From assembly GCA_910587455.1 (NCBI GenBank), contig CAJULK010000004.1, positions 26,004-90,003 on the forward strand: DNA of 64,000 bases, written 5' to 3'. The notes beneath the pieces were generated by a model. It did no database searches and was not told the origin of the DNA. It worked only from the letters and a program-made list of their open reading frames with translations. Source of the stretch: an uncultured Christensenellaceae bacterium. Its GTDB lineage: Bacteria; Bacillota; Clostridia; Christensenellales; Pumilibacteraceae. Position numbers and translations under genes: made by a program. Numbering within the stretch: the stretch's first letter is position 1; each line of letters opens with the position of its first letter. Of the stretch, positions 1-8,179 are shown piece after piece.

Positions 1-348
1 GGGCGATTTAAGCGTTACCTCATTGTTATGCGGTTTAACAACCGGCTTGGTATTCTGCGCGGGAACGGTGGATCGCTTTACCGTCTTTTGCCCGTCGGGC
101 GCAAACAGATTAAGCAGATTATTGGCATAATCCTGTCTGCCTGTTATGGAAATTATGCTCGCGGAAGTATCATATACGACTGCCACGCGGTTATCATTGC
201 ACAAAAACGAATATCTGTCGTAATGCGAACGGTCGTTCGCTTTGACAGTGCCGTTCGGAACGAATACACCCATGTCTATCTTACCGATAAAATCGGAAAC
301 CTCGTCACTCGAGCACGGAGAAATATTGTATCTTACATTATTGTCCAT
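1..348 (-). CDS. Unidentified protein, N-terminal 116 residues (runs off the window)
   Basis: The reading frame starts at the ATG at 348 and is still open at base 1, so only the first 116 residues are visible. An in-frame TAA lies a few codons upstream, so no earlier start is possible. No strong ribosome site is seen. The visible part has alternating beta-strand-like and polar stretches (VAVVYDTSASIISITG, then YANNLLNLF) followed by a Lys/Pro-rich linker. That pattern loosely resembles the small TBP-like N-terminal domain of RNase HIII or RnlA-type proteins, but I do not recognise the family. It lies downstream of a terminated gene, so it should have its own promoter between 349 and 597. Confidence 0.6.
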   Translation of the reverse strand, partial: MDNNVRYNISPCSSDEVSDFIGKIDMGVFVPNGTVKANDRSHYDRYSFLCNDNRVAVVYDTSASIISITGRQDYANNLLNLFAPDGQKTVKRSTVPAQNTKPVVKPHNNEVTLKSP

Positions 349-550
349 AAGATCACCGAAACGTTAAGCCTGTCGCGGCATGAATATTAAAAATCGACAT
401 TTTCTATTCGGAGCACATAACGGAACTTGCAAATCAAAAATGACCGTATCATTTTCGAACCGTTAATATTCGTCTCCGTTCTCCTTTTTACTTTCCTGAT
501 ATTTTATTATCGAAATTGTATTTCTTTTGCGCACATTCAATTTGATTGGA

Positions 551-591
551 CGACCGAATAAATACAATGCATGTTATATTCTATTCGGTCG
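551..591. promoter_or_regulatory. Inverted repeat, possible operator
   Basis: Perfect 10-bp arms (CGACCGAATA at 551-560, TATTCGGTCG at 582-591) are separated by 21 bp. A minus-strand TATAAC hexamer lies between the arms, so the repeat could overlap the promoter of the gene that starts at 348. The -35 match is poor. The rest of 349-597 is AT-rich and shows no gene. The regulatory role is inferred. Confidence 0.35.
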
Positions 592-597
592 CCGCGC

Positions 598-634
598 AAA
601 AAATTATAAGCGGCATACGCCGTGCCGCTTATAA
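598..634 (-). terminator. Rho-independent terminator of the surface-protein gene
   Basis: A perfect 12-bp stem (604-615 with 623-634) and 7-nt loop are followed, reading the minus strand, by a run of six T. It lies just after the stop codon at 642. Confidence 0.9.
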
Positions 635-641
635 CGATGTT

Positions 642-3600
642 TTATTTCTTTACCTTGCGGAAGCGAACAACGTAAACTATAACGCCTGCGAGCAAGACGA
701 CGGCAACGACGATGAGCACCGTCGAAAGAACCGTCATACTCGACGACGACGTCGAACCGCTGCCCGTAACGTTGATCGTATAGCGAAGGGTCGTGGAATT
801 GCCTACGGGGTCGGTCACGGTGTAAACAACTTCGTACACGCCGCCCATATTCAACTCGATATCCGTACCGTTGTTCTTTTTATCCCAGTTGGAATTGAAA
901 GATCCGTTTACGGTCGCGCTCGACACTTCCGACTTGGACGGGTCGATGAGCTTCTTGGTGATCGTAACGCCGGTCTTGGACTCGTTGGCGTCGGTCAGTT
1001 CGAGATTGCCGAACGTGAACGTGTCGCCGATAGTCATTCTGCCCTGCGTGCCACCTACATACTTGAATTCGGGACCGACCACGTCGCCGACGTTGATCTT
1101 GTATTCGGCGGTAACGGGCGTGGCGTTAGCGTACGTAGCGGTATAAATAACCGTGTATACGCCGTCTTTTTCGCCCTTGAAACTGTAAGAACCGTCCTCG
1201 TTCTCGGTGGGCGTGATCTCTTTGGAATCTTTGTCGGTGATCTTAATATCGACCACGGCTGCGCCGTTTTCGGTATAAGCGACTACCGTAGGAAGCGTGA
1301 TAAGCGTTTCGGGCTTGTTGCTGTCGTACTTGGGTGCGTACGTAGGCATAACGCCGAGAACTTCGATAACAGGCGTTGCGCTGTCCGTGACGGATACCGA
1401 GTACTTCTTGCCGTACTGCGTAGCCGTGTCTTCGAACGACTTATAGCCGTTTATTTTGCTAACATCCATATATCCGTCGGTGACGTAGTACGACACATTG
1501 GATTTTACGGTTATTTCGTTGCCTATGAGCGCGAACACGCCGCCCGATATCTTGCGCACAACGGTGTAGTTATTGCCCTGTTCGCCGATATTCTTTATGA
1601 CGTCGTTGTGAAGTTTGTAAGTCTTGTTCACTTCGCCCGTCGTGCCTATCGAGGAAGCCGCCGAAGTATCGGTGCCCGACGACGTCTTTTTGGTAACGCT
1701 GAACGGATATGCGTTCACCACGCTCTTTCCGTTTACATTGAGCGCGCGCACTACGAGATAGTGATTGCCGCCTACGGACGCTTTGAACTCGATGTTCTTG
1801 ACGTAGATGACGGCGTCGCTGCCGCTGACAGCCGAGAACGTTTCGAGACGCACGTCTTTGAGCGTATTTCCGAGCGGATCGTATACCGAAACTTCAAAGC
1901 CGGTATAGTAGCGCATATCTTCGGTGGTGGTCACGGTGAAGCCGCCGGCTTTTACCGTGTCGCCAGTTTTGATTTCCGCAGAACCGAAATTGATTTCAGA
2001 AGCGTAATCGAGCTTGGCATTGGCGTTGGGCTTAATAACTTTGACCACAGCCTCGCTGTCCGCATACTTCTCTTCGTTGCCGTCGGCGGTGACGTCGATA
2101 AAGTTGCCGTCGGCGTCTACCACGTTGCTTCTGAAGTTGCCTACCTTGTCGGTAGCGGAAACATAGAAGTACATATCGGTGCCGAGTTTGAGTTTTTTCT
2201 CGTAAGTCTCGCCTTTATTGATATACAGATAACGGTCGCCGTTTTCGAGAGTAAACTCGGCTTTTTCGCCGCCATCGACGGTTATATATCTGCCGTTCTC
2301 TTTGAGGTCTTCGCCGTTGTTAGAATAGATCCTGTACACGACGTACAAGCGCGAATCGGACGCGTCGGCGACTATGGGCGACGGAACGTCGAAGCTATCC
2401 TCGTTTTCGGCAATATATGCGGGAACGGGAACTTCAGCCGTAGTGGGGATGGCGTCGTCTACATACTCGTCGTTGACGGTGATGGTGTAGGTCTTGGACG
2501 ACGTGTTGTTGGACTTATCTCTCGCACGGAAGAGAACCGTATACGAGCCTGTAAGCGCCGCTTTGTCGCCCGCCTTGTCGGTCTTGTTGTAGAGCGAAAG
2601 GTCGAATACGAAGTCGTTGTCCTTATTGAACACATACTCTTCGTACTGATCTTTGTCCGACTCTCCCGTTTTCTTTGCGCCGTAAGTCGAATTGCCCTTG
2701 AACGTAGCGTCGGCACTCGCCTTGCCGTCCTCGCCGTTCGGAGCGAGAATGTTGGTGAACTCGACTATCGTTCTCGAGTTGTCGGCATCCGTAATGCGGA
2801 AGTACAGCGAGATGAGATCGGTATCGTCTTCGCCCTGAGCGTAGGCGTGATCCTTGTTGTCTACGACTTCGGGAACTTTGAATCTGATAGTGGTATCTTC
2901 GACGTTGACAGCCGCACCGCCCTTGACGGGATTGGCTTTCTTTACGGTAAGACCCCATGTTTCGGGAATGAGATGTTCTGCGACTTCGCGGATAACCGGC
3001 GCGGCAAGATCGGAAACGTTTATAGTGAACTCGCGGCGCGTCGAAGTATTACCCTTGTCGTCGAACGCCTGATATGCGACTTTATGCTGTCCTTCCATAA
3101 CGGGATAGAACACCATAGCTTTGTCGTTGTCGAACTCTACGACCGGATACGTGCGCACTGCGGAGTCGTCTTTATCGGCGTCCGCCTTTACATCTGCGTC
3201 GAGCTTCGCTTTGTCTTGATACGCATAGCCGTATTCGTTGATGTCGGTTTTGCGAACTTTGTTGCCGTTGGGATCGGTAACTTCGATAACGATCTTAATG
3301 TTCTCGTCGTTATTGTCGGTAGCCGTCGCCTTGGGAAGCGTTACGGAACGGTTGACCGAAACGTCGGAAGGCACGCCCGATACGGTAATGGACGGAGCGA
3401 GACTGTCCTCGAATTTGGTCTGAACGTTTATCGTGAAAGTCTTGTTGAAATACTTATTGCCCGATTCGCCGTCGAGACGCGCCGAATACGTGAGGTACAC
3501 TTTGCCGTTGGTGTTTGCGGCAAACGTGTCGCCGGGCTTGTAATCGTTTTTGCCGTACGAGTCGGAAACGGTGAGATCGATTTTGCCGGGATAATCGTTG

Positions 3601-4106
3601 AGAATGTTGTTATCGTCGTAGTAAACTACTTTGGCGTCGGGGATCTTGAAAGTATCGCCCTTTTGGATATACGTGGGTATATCCGCGCCGTTATCCGCAA
3701 CTTTGAGGAAATATTCCTTATCGAGCGTAACATTAACGTTGAAGCTGTACGACATGTCGGAAGCGGTGTACTTTACGACATAATTGCCGAGATAAGCCGC
3801 TTTTACCGTATACTTGCCGCCGTCAGCCGTACCGAGATCGGCTATATCGTTTCCGTCGGGTTTAGTGACCGTGACGGTCGCGCCCGATACGACGGGAACG
3901 GTAAAGCTGTCGCCGTAATCACATTCGGATTGGACTGCAACTCCGTCGAAGAGCGTGGAATTAACCCGCGTATCTTCGTCGGCGTGAGCGAGACGCGACG
4001 CGCCGAACGGACCCGCGAACGTAAAACACGTGACAAGCATTGCAATACATATAAGCAACGTCGTCACAGTGAGACCGAATTTTTTAACCGTAGTGATCTT
4101 TTTCAT
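642..4106 (-). CDS. Large secreted membrane-anchored surface protein with Ig-like repeats
   Basis: This 1154-residue protein has an N-terminal export signal: a KK-rich start, a hydrophobic core and a likely cleavage site near the Ala-rich stretch at about residue 40. It ends in a single hydrophobic helix of about 23 residues followed by RFRKVKK, a stop-transfer tail. No LPXTG sorting motif is present, so it is probably held by the C-terminal helix. The ectodomain is a series of beta-sandwich-like units, each closing with patterns such as EFTINVSD, YTITVND and YKINVGD, separated by Asp-rich linkers. This is typical of DUF5011/cadherin-like bacterial surface repeats. Role is unknown; adhesion or cell-surface structure is plausible. 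It has its own promoter (4156-4184) and terminator (598-634), so it is monocistronic. A GGAG lies about 12 nt before the ATG. Confidence 0.8.
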   Translation of the reverse strand: MKKITTVKKFGLTVTTLLICIAMLVTCFTFAGPFGASRLAHADEDTRVNSTLFDGVAVQSECDYGDSFTVPVVSGATVTVTKPDGNDIADLGTADGGKYTVKAAYLGNYVVKYTASDMSYSFNVNVTLDKEYFLKVADNGADIPTYIQKGDTFKIPDAKVVYYDDNNILNDYPGKIDLTVSDSYGKNDYKPGDTFAANTNGKVYLTYSARLDGESGNKYFNKTFTINVQTKFEDSLAPSITVSGVPSDVSVNRSVTLPKATATDNNDENIKIVIEVTDPNGNKVRKTDINEYGYAYQDKAKLDADVKADADKDDSAVRTYPVVEFDNDKAMVFYPVMEGQHKVAYQAFDDKGNTSTRREFTINVSDLAAPVIREVAEHLIPETWGLTVKKANPVKGGAAVNVEDTTIRFKVPEVVDNKDHAYAQGEDDTDLISLYFRITDADNSRTIVEFTNILAPNGEDGKASADATFKGNSTYGAKKTGESDKDQYEEYVFNKDNDFVFDLSLYNKTDKAGDKAALTGSYTVLFRARDKSNNTSSKTYTITVNDEYVDDAIPTTAEVPVPAYIAENEDSFDVPSPIVADASDSRLYVVYRIYSNNGEDLKENGRYITVDGGEKAEFTLENGDRYLYINKGETYEKKLKLGTDMYFYVSATDKVGNFRSNVVDADGNFIDVTADGNEEKYADSEAVVKVIKPNANAKLDYASEINFGSAEIKTGDTVKAGGFTVTTTEDMRYYTGFEVSVYDPLGNTLKDVRLETFSAVSGSDAVIYVKNIEFKASVGGNHYLVVRALNVNGKSVVNAYPFSVTKKTSSGTDTSAASSIGTTGEVNKTYKLHNDVIKNIGEQGNNYTVVRKISGGVFALIGNEITVKSNVSYYVTDGYMDVSKINGYKSFEDTATQYGKKYSVSVTDSATPVIEVLGVMPTYAPKYDSNKPETLITLPTVVAYTENGAAVVDIKITDKDSKEITPTENEDGSYSFKGEKDGVYTVIYTATYANATPVTAEYKINVGDVVGPEFKYVGGTQGRMTIGDTFTFGNLELTDANESKTGVTITKKLIDPSKSEVSSATVNGSFNSNWDKKNNGTDIELNMGGVYEVVYTVTDPVGNSTTLRYTINVTGSGSTSSSSMTVLSTVLIVVAVVLLAGVIVYVVRFRKVKK

Positions 4107-4155
4107 TTAGTTGACAGACTCCTATTTAAGGGTAGAGTTAAACATATACTGTAAA

Positions 4156-4184
4156 AGTATACTATTGCGCACAAAATTTGTCAA
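4156..4184 (-). promoter_or_regulatory. Sigma-A promoter of the surface-protein gene
   Basis: On the minus strand TTGACA (4179-4184) and TATACT (4156-4161) are separated by exactly 17 bp. The predicted transcript start is about 43 nt before the ATG. Confidence 0.85.
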
Positions 4185-4294
4185 ACATTTTTATGCCATT
4201 ATATAAAATAGTTTTATTTTGTCGCACCGAACTATTGGTATTATGAGAAAAGAGCGTAAAACTTATGCGGCAATGCGCAATGCGTCGAAACGCC

Positions 4295-5572
4295 TTACAA
4301 AACTCGTACAGTCGAATCTATTCTGCGCACCGACGCGAGTTTTCCTATCGTTTCGAGCGCGGACATTACCGAACGTTCGTTCGCCCTGTGCGTGAGGAAC
4401 ACTACGGTAGCCGTTCCGTCCTCCCTGCCCGAGCGCTGCGTTGCCGCCTTTATGCTGACGCCGTTGTCGCTGAGCACCGTGGATATTCGGCTGAGCACGC
4501 CCACCCTGTCGTCCACAGTGACGCAGATATAATAACCGCTCTCGAAATTGCCGACGAGCGAAATGCCCGCTTCGAGCTTTCCGTCCGCAACGAAACGTCT
4601 GTACTTCGGCGCCTCCGTAAGCGCCGTTATCGCGTCCGAAACGATCGCGCTGCCCGTGGGATGCGCGCCCGCGCCCGCGCCGTAGAACATGAGATCGCCC
4701 ACGAAATCGCCGTTCAGATACACGGCGTTGAACGCGTCGGAAACGGACGCCAGCGGATGCGTTTCGGGCACGAACACGGGATGGACGCGCGCTTCGAGCT
4801 TGTTCCCGTCGCGCTTGCCTATCGCGAGCAGTTTTATGACATAGCCGAGATCGCGCGCGTTGCGTATGTCGTCCGCGGTAATACCGCTTATACCCTCGCG
4901 GAAAACCGTTTCGTACGGAACGTACGTCCTGAACGCGAGCGAGCCGAGTACGGACAGCTTATACGCGGCGTCGTATCCCTCGACGTCCGCCGTCGGATCG
5001 GCTTCGGCATAGCCGAGCGCCTGCGCTTGCTTGAGCGCCGCCGAATATTCGCAGCCCTCGGCGCTCATTTTACTCAATATATAATTGGTAGTGCCGTTTA
5101 TAATGCCGTAGACGGTGTTTATGCGATCGCCTTGAAAACTGCTTTCGAGCGCGCGGATTATGGGTACGCCGCCCACGCAGCTCGCTTCGAAATACAGTCC
5201 CGCGCCGTTTTTTTCTGCGATAGGTTCGAGTTCGCTCCAATGCTTGGCGAGAAGCTCCTTATTTGCGGTGACGACCGACTTGCCCGCTTTAAGCATTTTG
5301 ATGATAAACGACCGCGCCGGCTCGACGCCGCCCATCGTTTCGATAACAAGATCTATATCGGGGTCTGCCGCGAGCGCGTCCGCGGACGGACAGAACAGCG
5401 CGGCGTCCGCGTTGCGTGCCGACAAAGCTTCTTCGCTGCGGTCGAGGATGCGCGCGACCTCTATATCCACGCCGCGCGTATTCTTGATATATTCGCGGTT
5501 TTCGACCAAAATGTCGTACGCGCCGCCGCCGACCGTGCCGAATCCCATTATCGCTATTTTTTTCGTATTCAT
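4295..5572 (-). CDS. hom: Homoserine dehydrogenase
   Basis: The enzyme reduces aspartate semialdehyde to homoserine with NAD(P)H, the branch point to threonine and methionine. The 425-residue protein opens with the nucleotide-binding motif GFGTVGGG. It has the family blocks GGVPIIRALE, YGIINGTTNYIL and DPTADVEGYDAAYKL with the expected catalytic Lys. A C-terminal ACT domain (from about residue 345, starting LVGNFESGYYICVTV) normally gives feedback inhibition by threonine. It is the last gene of an operon, 16 bp after coaX, which follows the ECF S component. Linkage of amino-acid synthesis to coenzyme A supply is unusual but could be incidental. The start ATG has an AAGGAC-like site (GAAAGGACGG) upstream. 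Confidence 0.95.
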   Translation of the reverse strand: MNTKKIAIMGFGTVGGGAYDILVENREYIKNTRGVDIEVARILDRSEEALSARNADAALFCPSADALAADPDIDLVIETMGGVEPARSFIIKMLKAGKSVVTANKELLAKHWSELEPIAEKNGAGLYFEASCVGGVPIIRALESSFQGDRINTVYGIINGTTNYILSKMSAEGCEYSAALKQAQALGYAEADPTADVEGYDAAYKLSVLGSLAFRTYVPYETVFREGISGITADDIRNARDLGYVIKLLAIGKRDGNKLEARVHPVFVPETHPLASVSDAFNAVYLNGDFVGDLMFYGAGAGAHPTGSAIVSDAITALTEAPKYRRFVADGKLEAGISLVGNFESGYYICVTVDDRVGVLSRISTVLSDNGVSIKAATQRSGREDGTATVVFLTHRANERSVMSALETIGKLASVRRIDSTVRVL

Positions 5573-5588
5573 GGCAACCGTCCTTTCT

Positions 5589-6356
5589 CTATTGCTTATT
5601 TATATTATAAATGATGTTAAGCCCGCGAAGCGTGAGCGTGCGGTCCACGATGTCAATGACGGACACGCAGCGGTTGACTATATCCGAAATCCCGCCCGTC
5701 GCTATGACTTTGACTTGAGGAAGCTCGGCTTCTTTTTCGATCCTGCGCACCATAGATTCGATCATGCCCGAGTAGCCGTATACTATTCCCGACTGCATGC
5801 TCGTTATAGTCGTTCTGCCGATTATCTTTTTGGGCACCGCGAGCTCTATTTTGGGAAGGCGCGCAGTCGTGTCGGTGAGCGCTTCCGTTGCGGACTTCAG
5901 CCCGAACGATATGGCGCCGCCCAAAAACTCGCCGTTTTCCGAAACCACGTTGAACGTCGTCGCCGTGCCGCAGTCGATGACTATGCACGGTCCGCCGTAC
6001 AGTTTGTATGCCGCAACGCAGCCAGCCACCCTGTCCGTCCCGAGCTCTTTGGGATTGTCATAACGAATGTTAAGCCCCGTCTTGACGCCCGAACCGACGA
6101 ATATCGGTTTTATACCGAAATACGTTTCGACCATGTGTTCGAACGTATAGTTGAGATAGGGATTGACCGAGCTTATGACAGCGCCCTCGATACTGCGCGG
6201 CGAAAGCGATTTTACGTCGAGCATATCCTTTACGAGCAGCCAATATTCATCGCTCGTCTTGCTTGCCGAAGCGAGCCGAAGCGTTTCGACAAGCTCGTCG
6301 CCGTCAAACAAACCGAGCTTGATGTTTGTGTTGCCTATGTCGAAAACTATTATCAT
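5589..6356 (-). CDS. coaX: Type III pantothenate kinase
   Basis: CoaX phosphorylates pantothenate, the first step of coenzyme A synthesis, and in this family is not inhibited by CoA. The 255-residue protein starts IVFDIGNTNIKLGLFDG, the acidic phosphate-binding motif of the ASKHA fold. It also has GTDRVAGCVAAY and IDCGTATTFNVV with the catalytic Asp, and a C-terminal ATGG motif, all hallmarks of CoaX. Length is normal. The start codon overlaps the stop of the upstream ECF S-component gene by 4 bp (ATGA), so the two are translationally coupled. The pairing suggests that uptake and phosphorylation of pantothenate are made together. Confidence 0.95.
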   Translation of the reverse strand: MIIVFDIGNTNIKLGLFDGDELVETLRLASASKTSDEYWLLVKDMLDVKSLSPRSIEGAVISSVNPYLNYTFEHMVETYFGIKPIFVGSGVKTGLNIRYDNPKELGTDRVAGCVAAYKLYGGPCIVIDCGTATTFNVVSENGEFLGGAISFGLKSATEALTDTTARLPKIELAVPKKIIGRTTITSMQSGIVYGYSGMIESMVRRIEKEAELPQVKVIATGGISDIVNRCVSVIDIVDRTLTLRGLNIIYNINKQ

Positions 6357-7099
6357 ATCCGATCGGTTTTTTCCTTTTGATTTTCTTCCGCGCCGTTGCC
6401 GAACAAATTTACCGCATCGTTTTGCCGACCGCCTTGCTCGACCGCCGAAACGATGTTGTCCGAAGCGGTTTCAGCCGTCGCCGAATCGGGCGCGGGAGCA
6501 CCCCGTAAATCTTCGGTTCGAGCTTGTACCGACTGCGCGTCGGGCGTTACGGTTTTTTTGACGTAATTGCGCTTGAACACCGCTTTGTCAAGCGTCATGC
6601 TTATGGGCGGAACAAGCACTGCCATGCACGCAAACTCTATCGCGCCCGATACCAGCATGGTGGGAATATACGCGATCAGCGCCGGATCGTCGGGCATTAT
6701 CAGTACGAACATGCTCACTACGAGCGCGGTATTCAAAAGACTGCCGACCGCCGACGCCGCGGACGCTGTTGCAAACCTCGCGGGCTTACTCACGGGCTTT
6801 GCAAACTTTTGTATCGGTTTGAACACGCCGAAAGCGCCGAGCGCGGCGAGTATGCGCGGGAATATCGCTATATACGGCGCCTGAATGAACGCCGCGGCAA
6901 CGGGCGACGCGGGCATTATAAAACTGTACGCCACACTGACCGCACCGAACGCAAGCCCGACAAACGCGACCATGCCGACCGACAACGTCGTCACCGCCAC
7001 CATGACGGGCAAAAAGAATACGTACGGGATAAGACCCGTAACGCAACAGAGCGCGACGAGCGTCGCGGCAAGCGTTATAGAACGCGTATTTATTTTCAT
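6353..7099 (-). CDS. ECF transporter S component, probably for pantothenate
   Basis: This is a 248-residue integral membrane protein with about six hydrophobic helices in the first 190 residues (for example FFLPVMVAVTTLSVGMVAF and MLVSGAIEFACMAVLVPP) and a hydrophilic tail of about 60 residues. The pattern fits the substrate-binding S subunit of an energy-coupling-factor importer, which would share the EcfA/A'/T module encoded elsewhere. Substrate is inferred from the ATGA-coupled coaX gene; riboflavin or another vitamin remains possible. I chose the ATG at 7099 because AAGGAGAG lies 4 nt upstream; the frame is open 18 codons further. The tail (about residues 190-248) is longer than usual for S components and rich in Ala, Glu and Asp. 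Confidence 0.75.
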   Translation of the reverse strand: MKINTRSITLAATLVALCCVTGLIPYVFFLPVMVAVTTLSVGMVAFVGLAFGAVSVAYSFIMPASPVAAAFIQAPYIAIFPRILAALGAFGVFKPIQKFAKPVSKPARFATASAASAVGSLLNTALVVSMFVLIMPDDPALIAYIPTMLVSGAIEFACMAVLVPPISMTLDKAVFKRNYVKKTVTPDAQSVQARTEDLRGAPAPDSATAETASDNIVSAVEQGGRQNDAVNLFGNGAEENQKEKTDRI

Positions 7100-7237
7100 T
7101 GTCTCTCCTTCCGTTGCGCTTTCGCAAAAGAATGGCGCACGGTATTGCGGCATGCTCCCGAGATCTGCGGCGGACTGTATCTGTTACGAATAGTCATGCC
7201 GCACATGCGGAAGTTTTAACCGCGGCTGTAATTCTTT

Positions 7238-7266
7238 AAGAGTCGGAGCAAATGCTTCCCGCTCTT
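7238..7266 (-). promoter_or_regulatory. 5'-terminal stem-loop in the ECF/coaX/hom leader
   Basis: The predicted transcript begins near 7265 and immediately forms AAGAG/CTCTT plus GGA-GC/GC-TCC pairs around an AUUU loop. The leader is about 165 nt long, enough for cis-regulation, but I match it to no known riboswitch. The function of the rest of the leader (7100-7237) is unknown. Confidence 0.4.
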
Positions 7267-7271
7267 TATCA

Positions 7272-7300
7272 AGTATATCATTTACAGTGAAATTACGCAA
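7272..7300 (-). promoter_or_regulatory. Sigma-A promoter of the ECF S component-coaX-hom operon
   Basis: TTGCGT (7295-7300) and TATACT (7272-7277) are 17 bp apart on the minus strand, with TGA before the -10. Confidence 0.75.
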
Positions 7301-7363
7301 TCGTTACGCCGAAAATATTTTTCGAAAATTATGCACACACCCGCCGAAATTCCATAGACTGAT

Positions 7364-7446
7364 TGTAGATGGGACCCACCGAGTACCGAAGAAAAACCCC
7401 TGCCGTCATGCGCGTATCCGCGGACGCGCGAGTCGGCGAACGGGGC
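7364..7446 (+). promoter_or_regulatory. Structured leader upstream of the Cys-rich peptide gene
   Basis: The run CCCC-TGCCG (7397-7405) can pair with CGGC and CGGGG (7434-7445), with an inner GCGCG/CGCGC stem around 7410-7429. A short GGGACCC element lies just upstream. This would give a long imperfect hairpin ending about 35 nt before the start codon. No known RNA family was recognised. The promoter for this transcript is not clear by eye. Confidence 0.4.
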
Positions 7447-7479
7447 TAACAACAAAATCTTTTATGGAGGAATCTCGCA

Positions 7480-7656
7480 ATGTTCAACGGAGGCGGATGC
7501 TGCAACGACATTTTCTTACTGTTGTTGCTTTGTTGCTGCGGCGGTTGCGGCGGCGGCTATGACTGCGGCTGCAAGAAAGGCTGCGACTGTCAAGACCTTA
7601 TCATGCTCTACATTCTCATGTGCTGCTGCGGCGGAAAAGATAAGTGCTGCTGCTAA
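7480..7656 (+). CDS. 58-residue cysteine-rich peptide with an internal duplication
   Basis: The ATG at 7480 follows GGAGG at 7466-7470 with a 9-nt spacer, and a good terminator follows the stop, so the gene is well framed although tiny. Sixteen of 58 residues are Cys and about fourteen are Gly. Two similar halves are visible: C-N-D plus seven hydrophobic residues then CCCGG, and C-Q-D plus eight hydrophobic residues then CCCGG, joined by a GYDCGCKKGCDC linker and closed by KDKCCC. The hydrophobic runs could be short membrane-associating helices. Possible roles are metal or Fe-S binding or a disulfide-linked membrane peptide; none can be proved here. It is the only plus-strand gene in the chromosomal part and is divergent from the ECF operon. 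It does not match the SCIFF maturase-peptide pattern. Confidence 0.8.
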   Translation: MFNGGGCCNDIFLLLLLCCCGGCGGGYDCGCKKGCDCQDLIMLYILMCCCGGKDKCCC

Positions 7657-7700
7657 TATCGTAGAACGCTTTTCTACCGCAAAATACATAGGCAAACAGA

Positions 7701-7731
7701 AAAGCGCCGTGCGACATGCGCGGCGTTTTTT
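7701..7731 (+). terminator. Terminator of the Cys-rich peptide gene
   Basis: CGCCG (7705-7709) pairs with CGGCG (7721-7725), followed by six T; an A run lies on the 5' side. Confidence 0.8.
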
Positions 7732-7740
7732 CGTTACTTA

Positions 7741-8160
7741 GAGATTACCCGCTTGCGTTCGGAATGACAAGCCGGAGGCTTGGCGTCAGCTCGCCTTACG
7801 GCGAGAAGCTGTTCTTCTTTGTCATTCTGAACGAGCGAGCAACGCGAGCAACGTGAAGAATCTCAACATTATTCCGCGCGAAGCATGATCGTCGTTACAC
7901 AAGAGATTCTTCGCTTGCGCTCAGAATGACAGAGGGGCGCGGATTGCCCGCTTACGCTCGGAATGACACAGTTTGCCTATCTGTCCTACGAAGCAAGCCG
8001 CAGGCTTATTCCGAACGAGCGAGCGCAGTAAGATTTAATTAGAACCGTAGCGCATACAAAAATCAATCTTCGATTGCGAAGTGAAGAATCTCAACCATGT
8101 CTATCGCGAAGCGCAAACATCGTTACGCAAGAGATTCTTCGCTTCGCTCAGAATGACACA
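7741..8160. repeat. Cluster of dispersed palindromic repeats (AGATTCTTCGCTTCGCTCAG-type)
   Basis: Between 7657 and 8179 there is no gene. The stretch holds at least four direct copies of a unit of about 28 bp ending in (C/G)AGAATGACA or CGGAATGACA (7741-7769, 7903-7931, 7941-7970, 8131-8160). It also holds two inverted copies (about 7820-7865 and 8010-8095, TCATTCTGAACGAGCGAGC...GAAGAATCTC). The arms 8076-8092 and 8131-8147 can form a 17-bp stem with one mismatch in the 3' untranslated RNA of glyS. Related copies occur at five other intergenic sites in the window, all outside genes, as expected of a REP/MITE-like family. Confidence 0.8.
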
Positions 8161-8179
8161 ATAAATGGTATAAATTGCT

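Noticed and set aside
546..4154. A 1202-residue frame on the plus strand
   Set aside because: It is antisense to the surface-protein gene, lacks a ribosome site and promoter, and its composition (Arg, Val, His-rich) is that of a codon-bias shadow.
7287..7562. A 91-residue plus-strand frame over the Cys-rich peptide start
   Set aside because: It is in a different frame, has no ribosome site, and runs through the structured leader; the peptide at 7480 has clear signals.
7741..8160. CRISPR array
   Set aside because: Repeats are unevenly spaced, in both orientations and have no uniform spacers; no cas genes are near.
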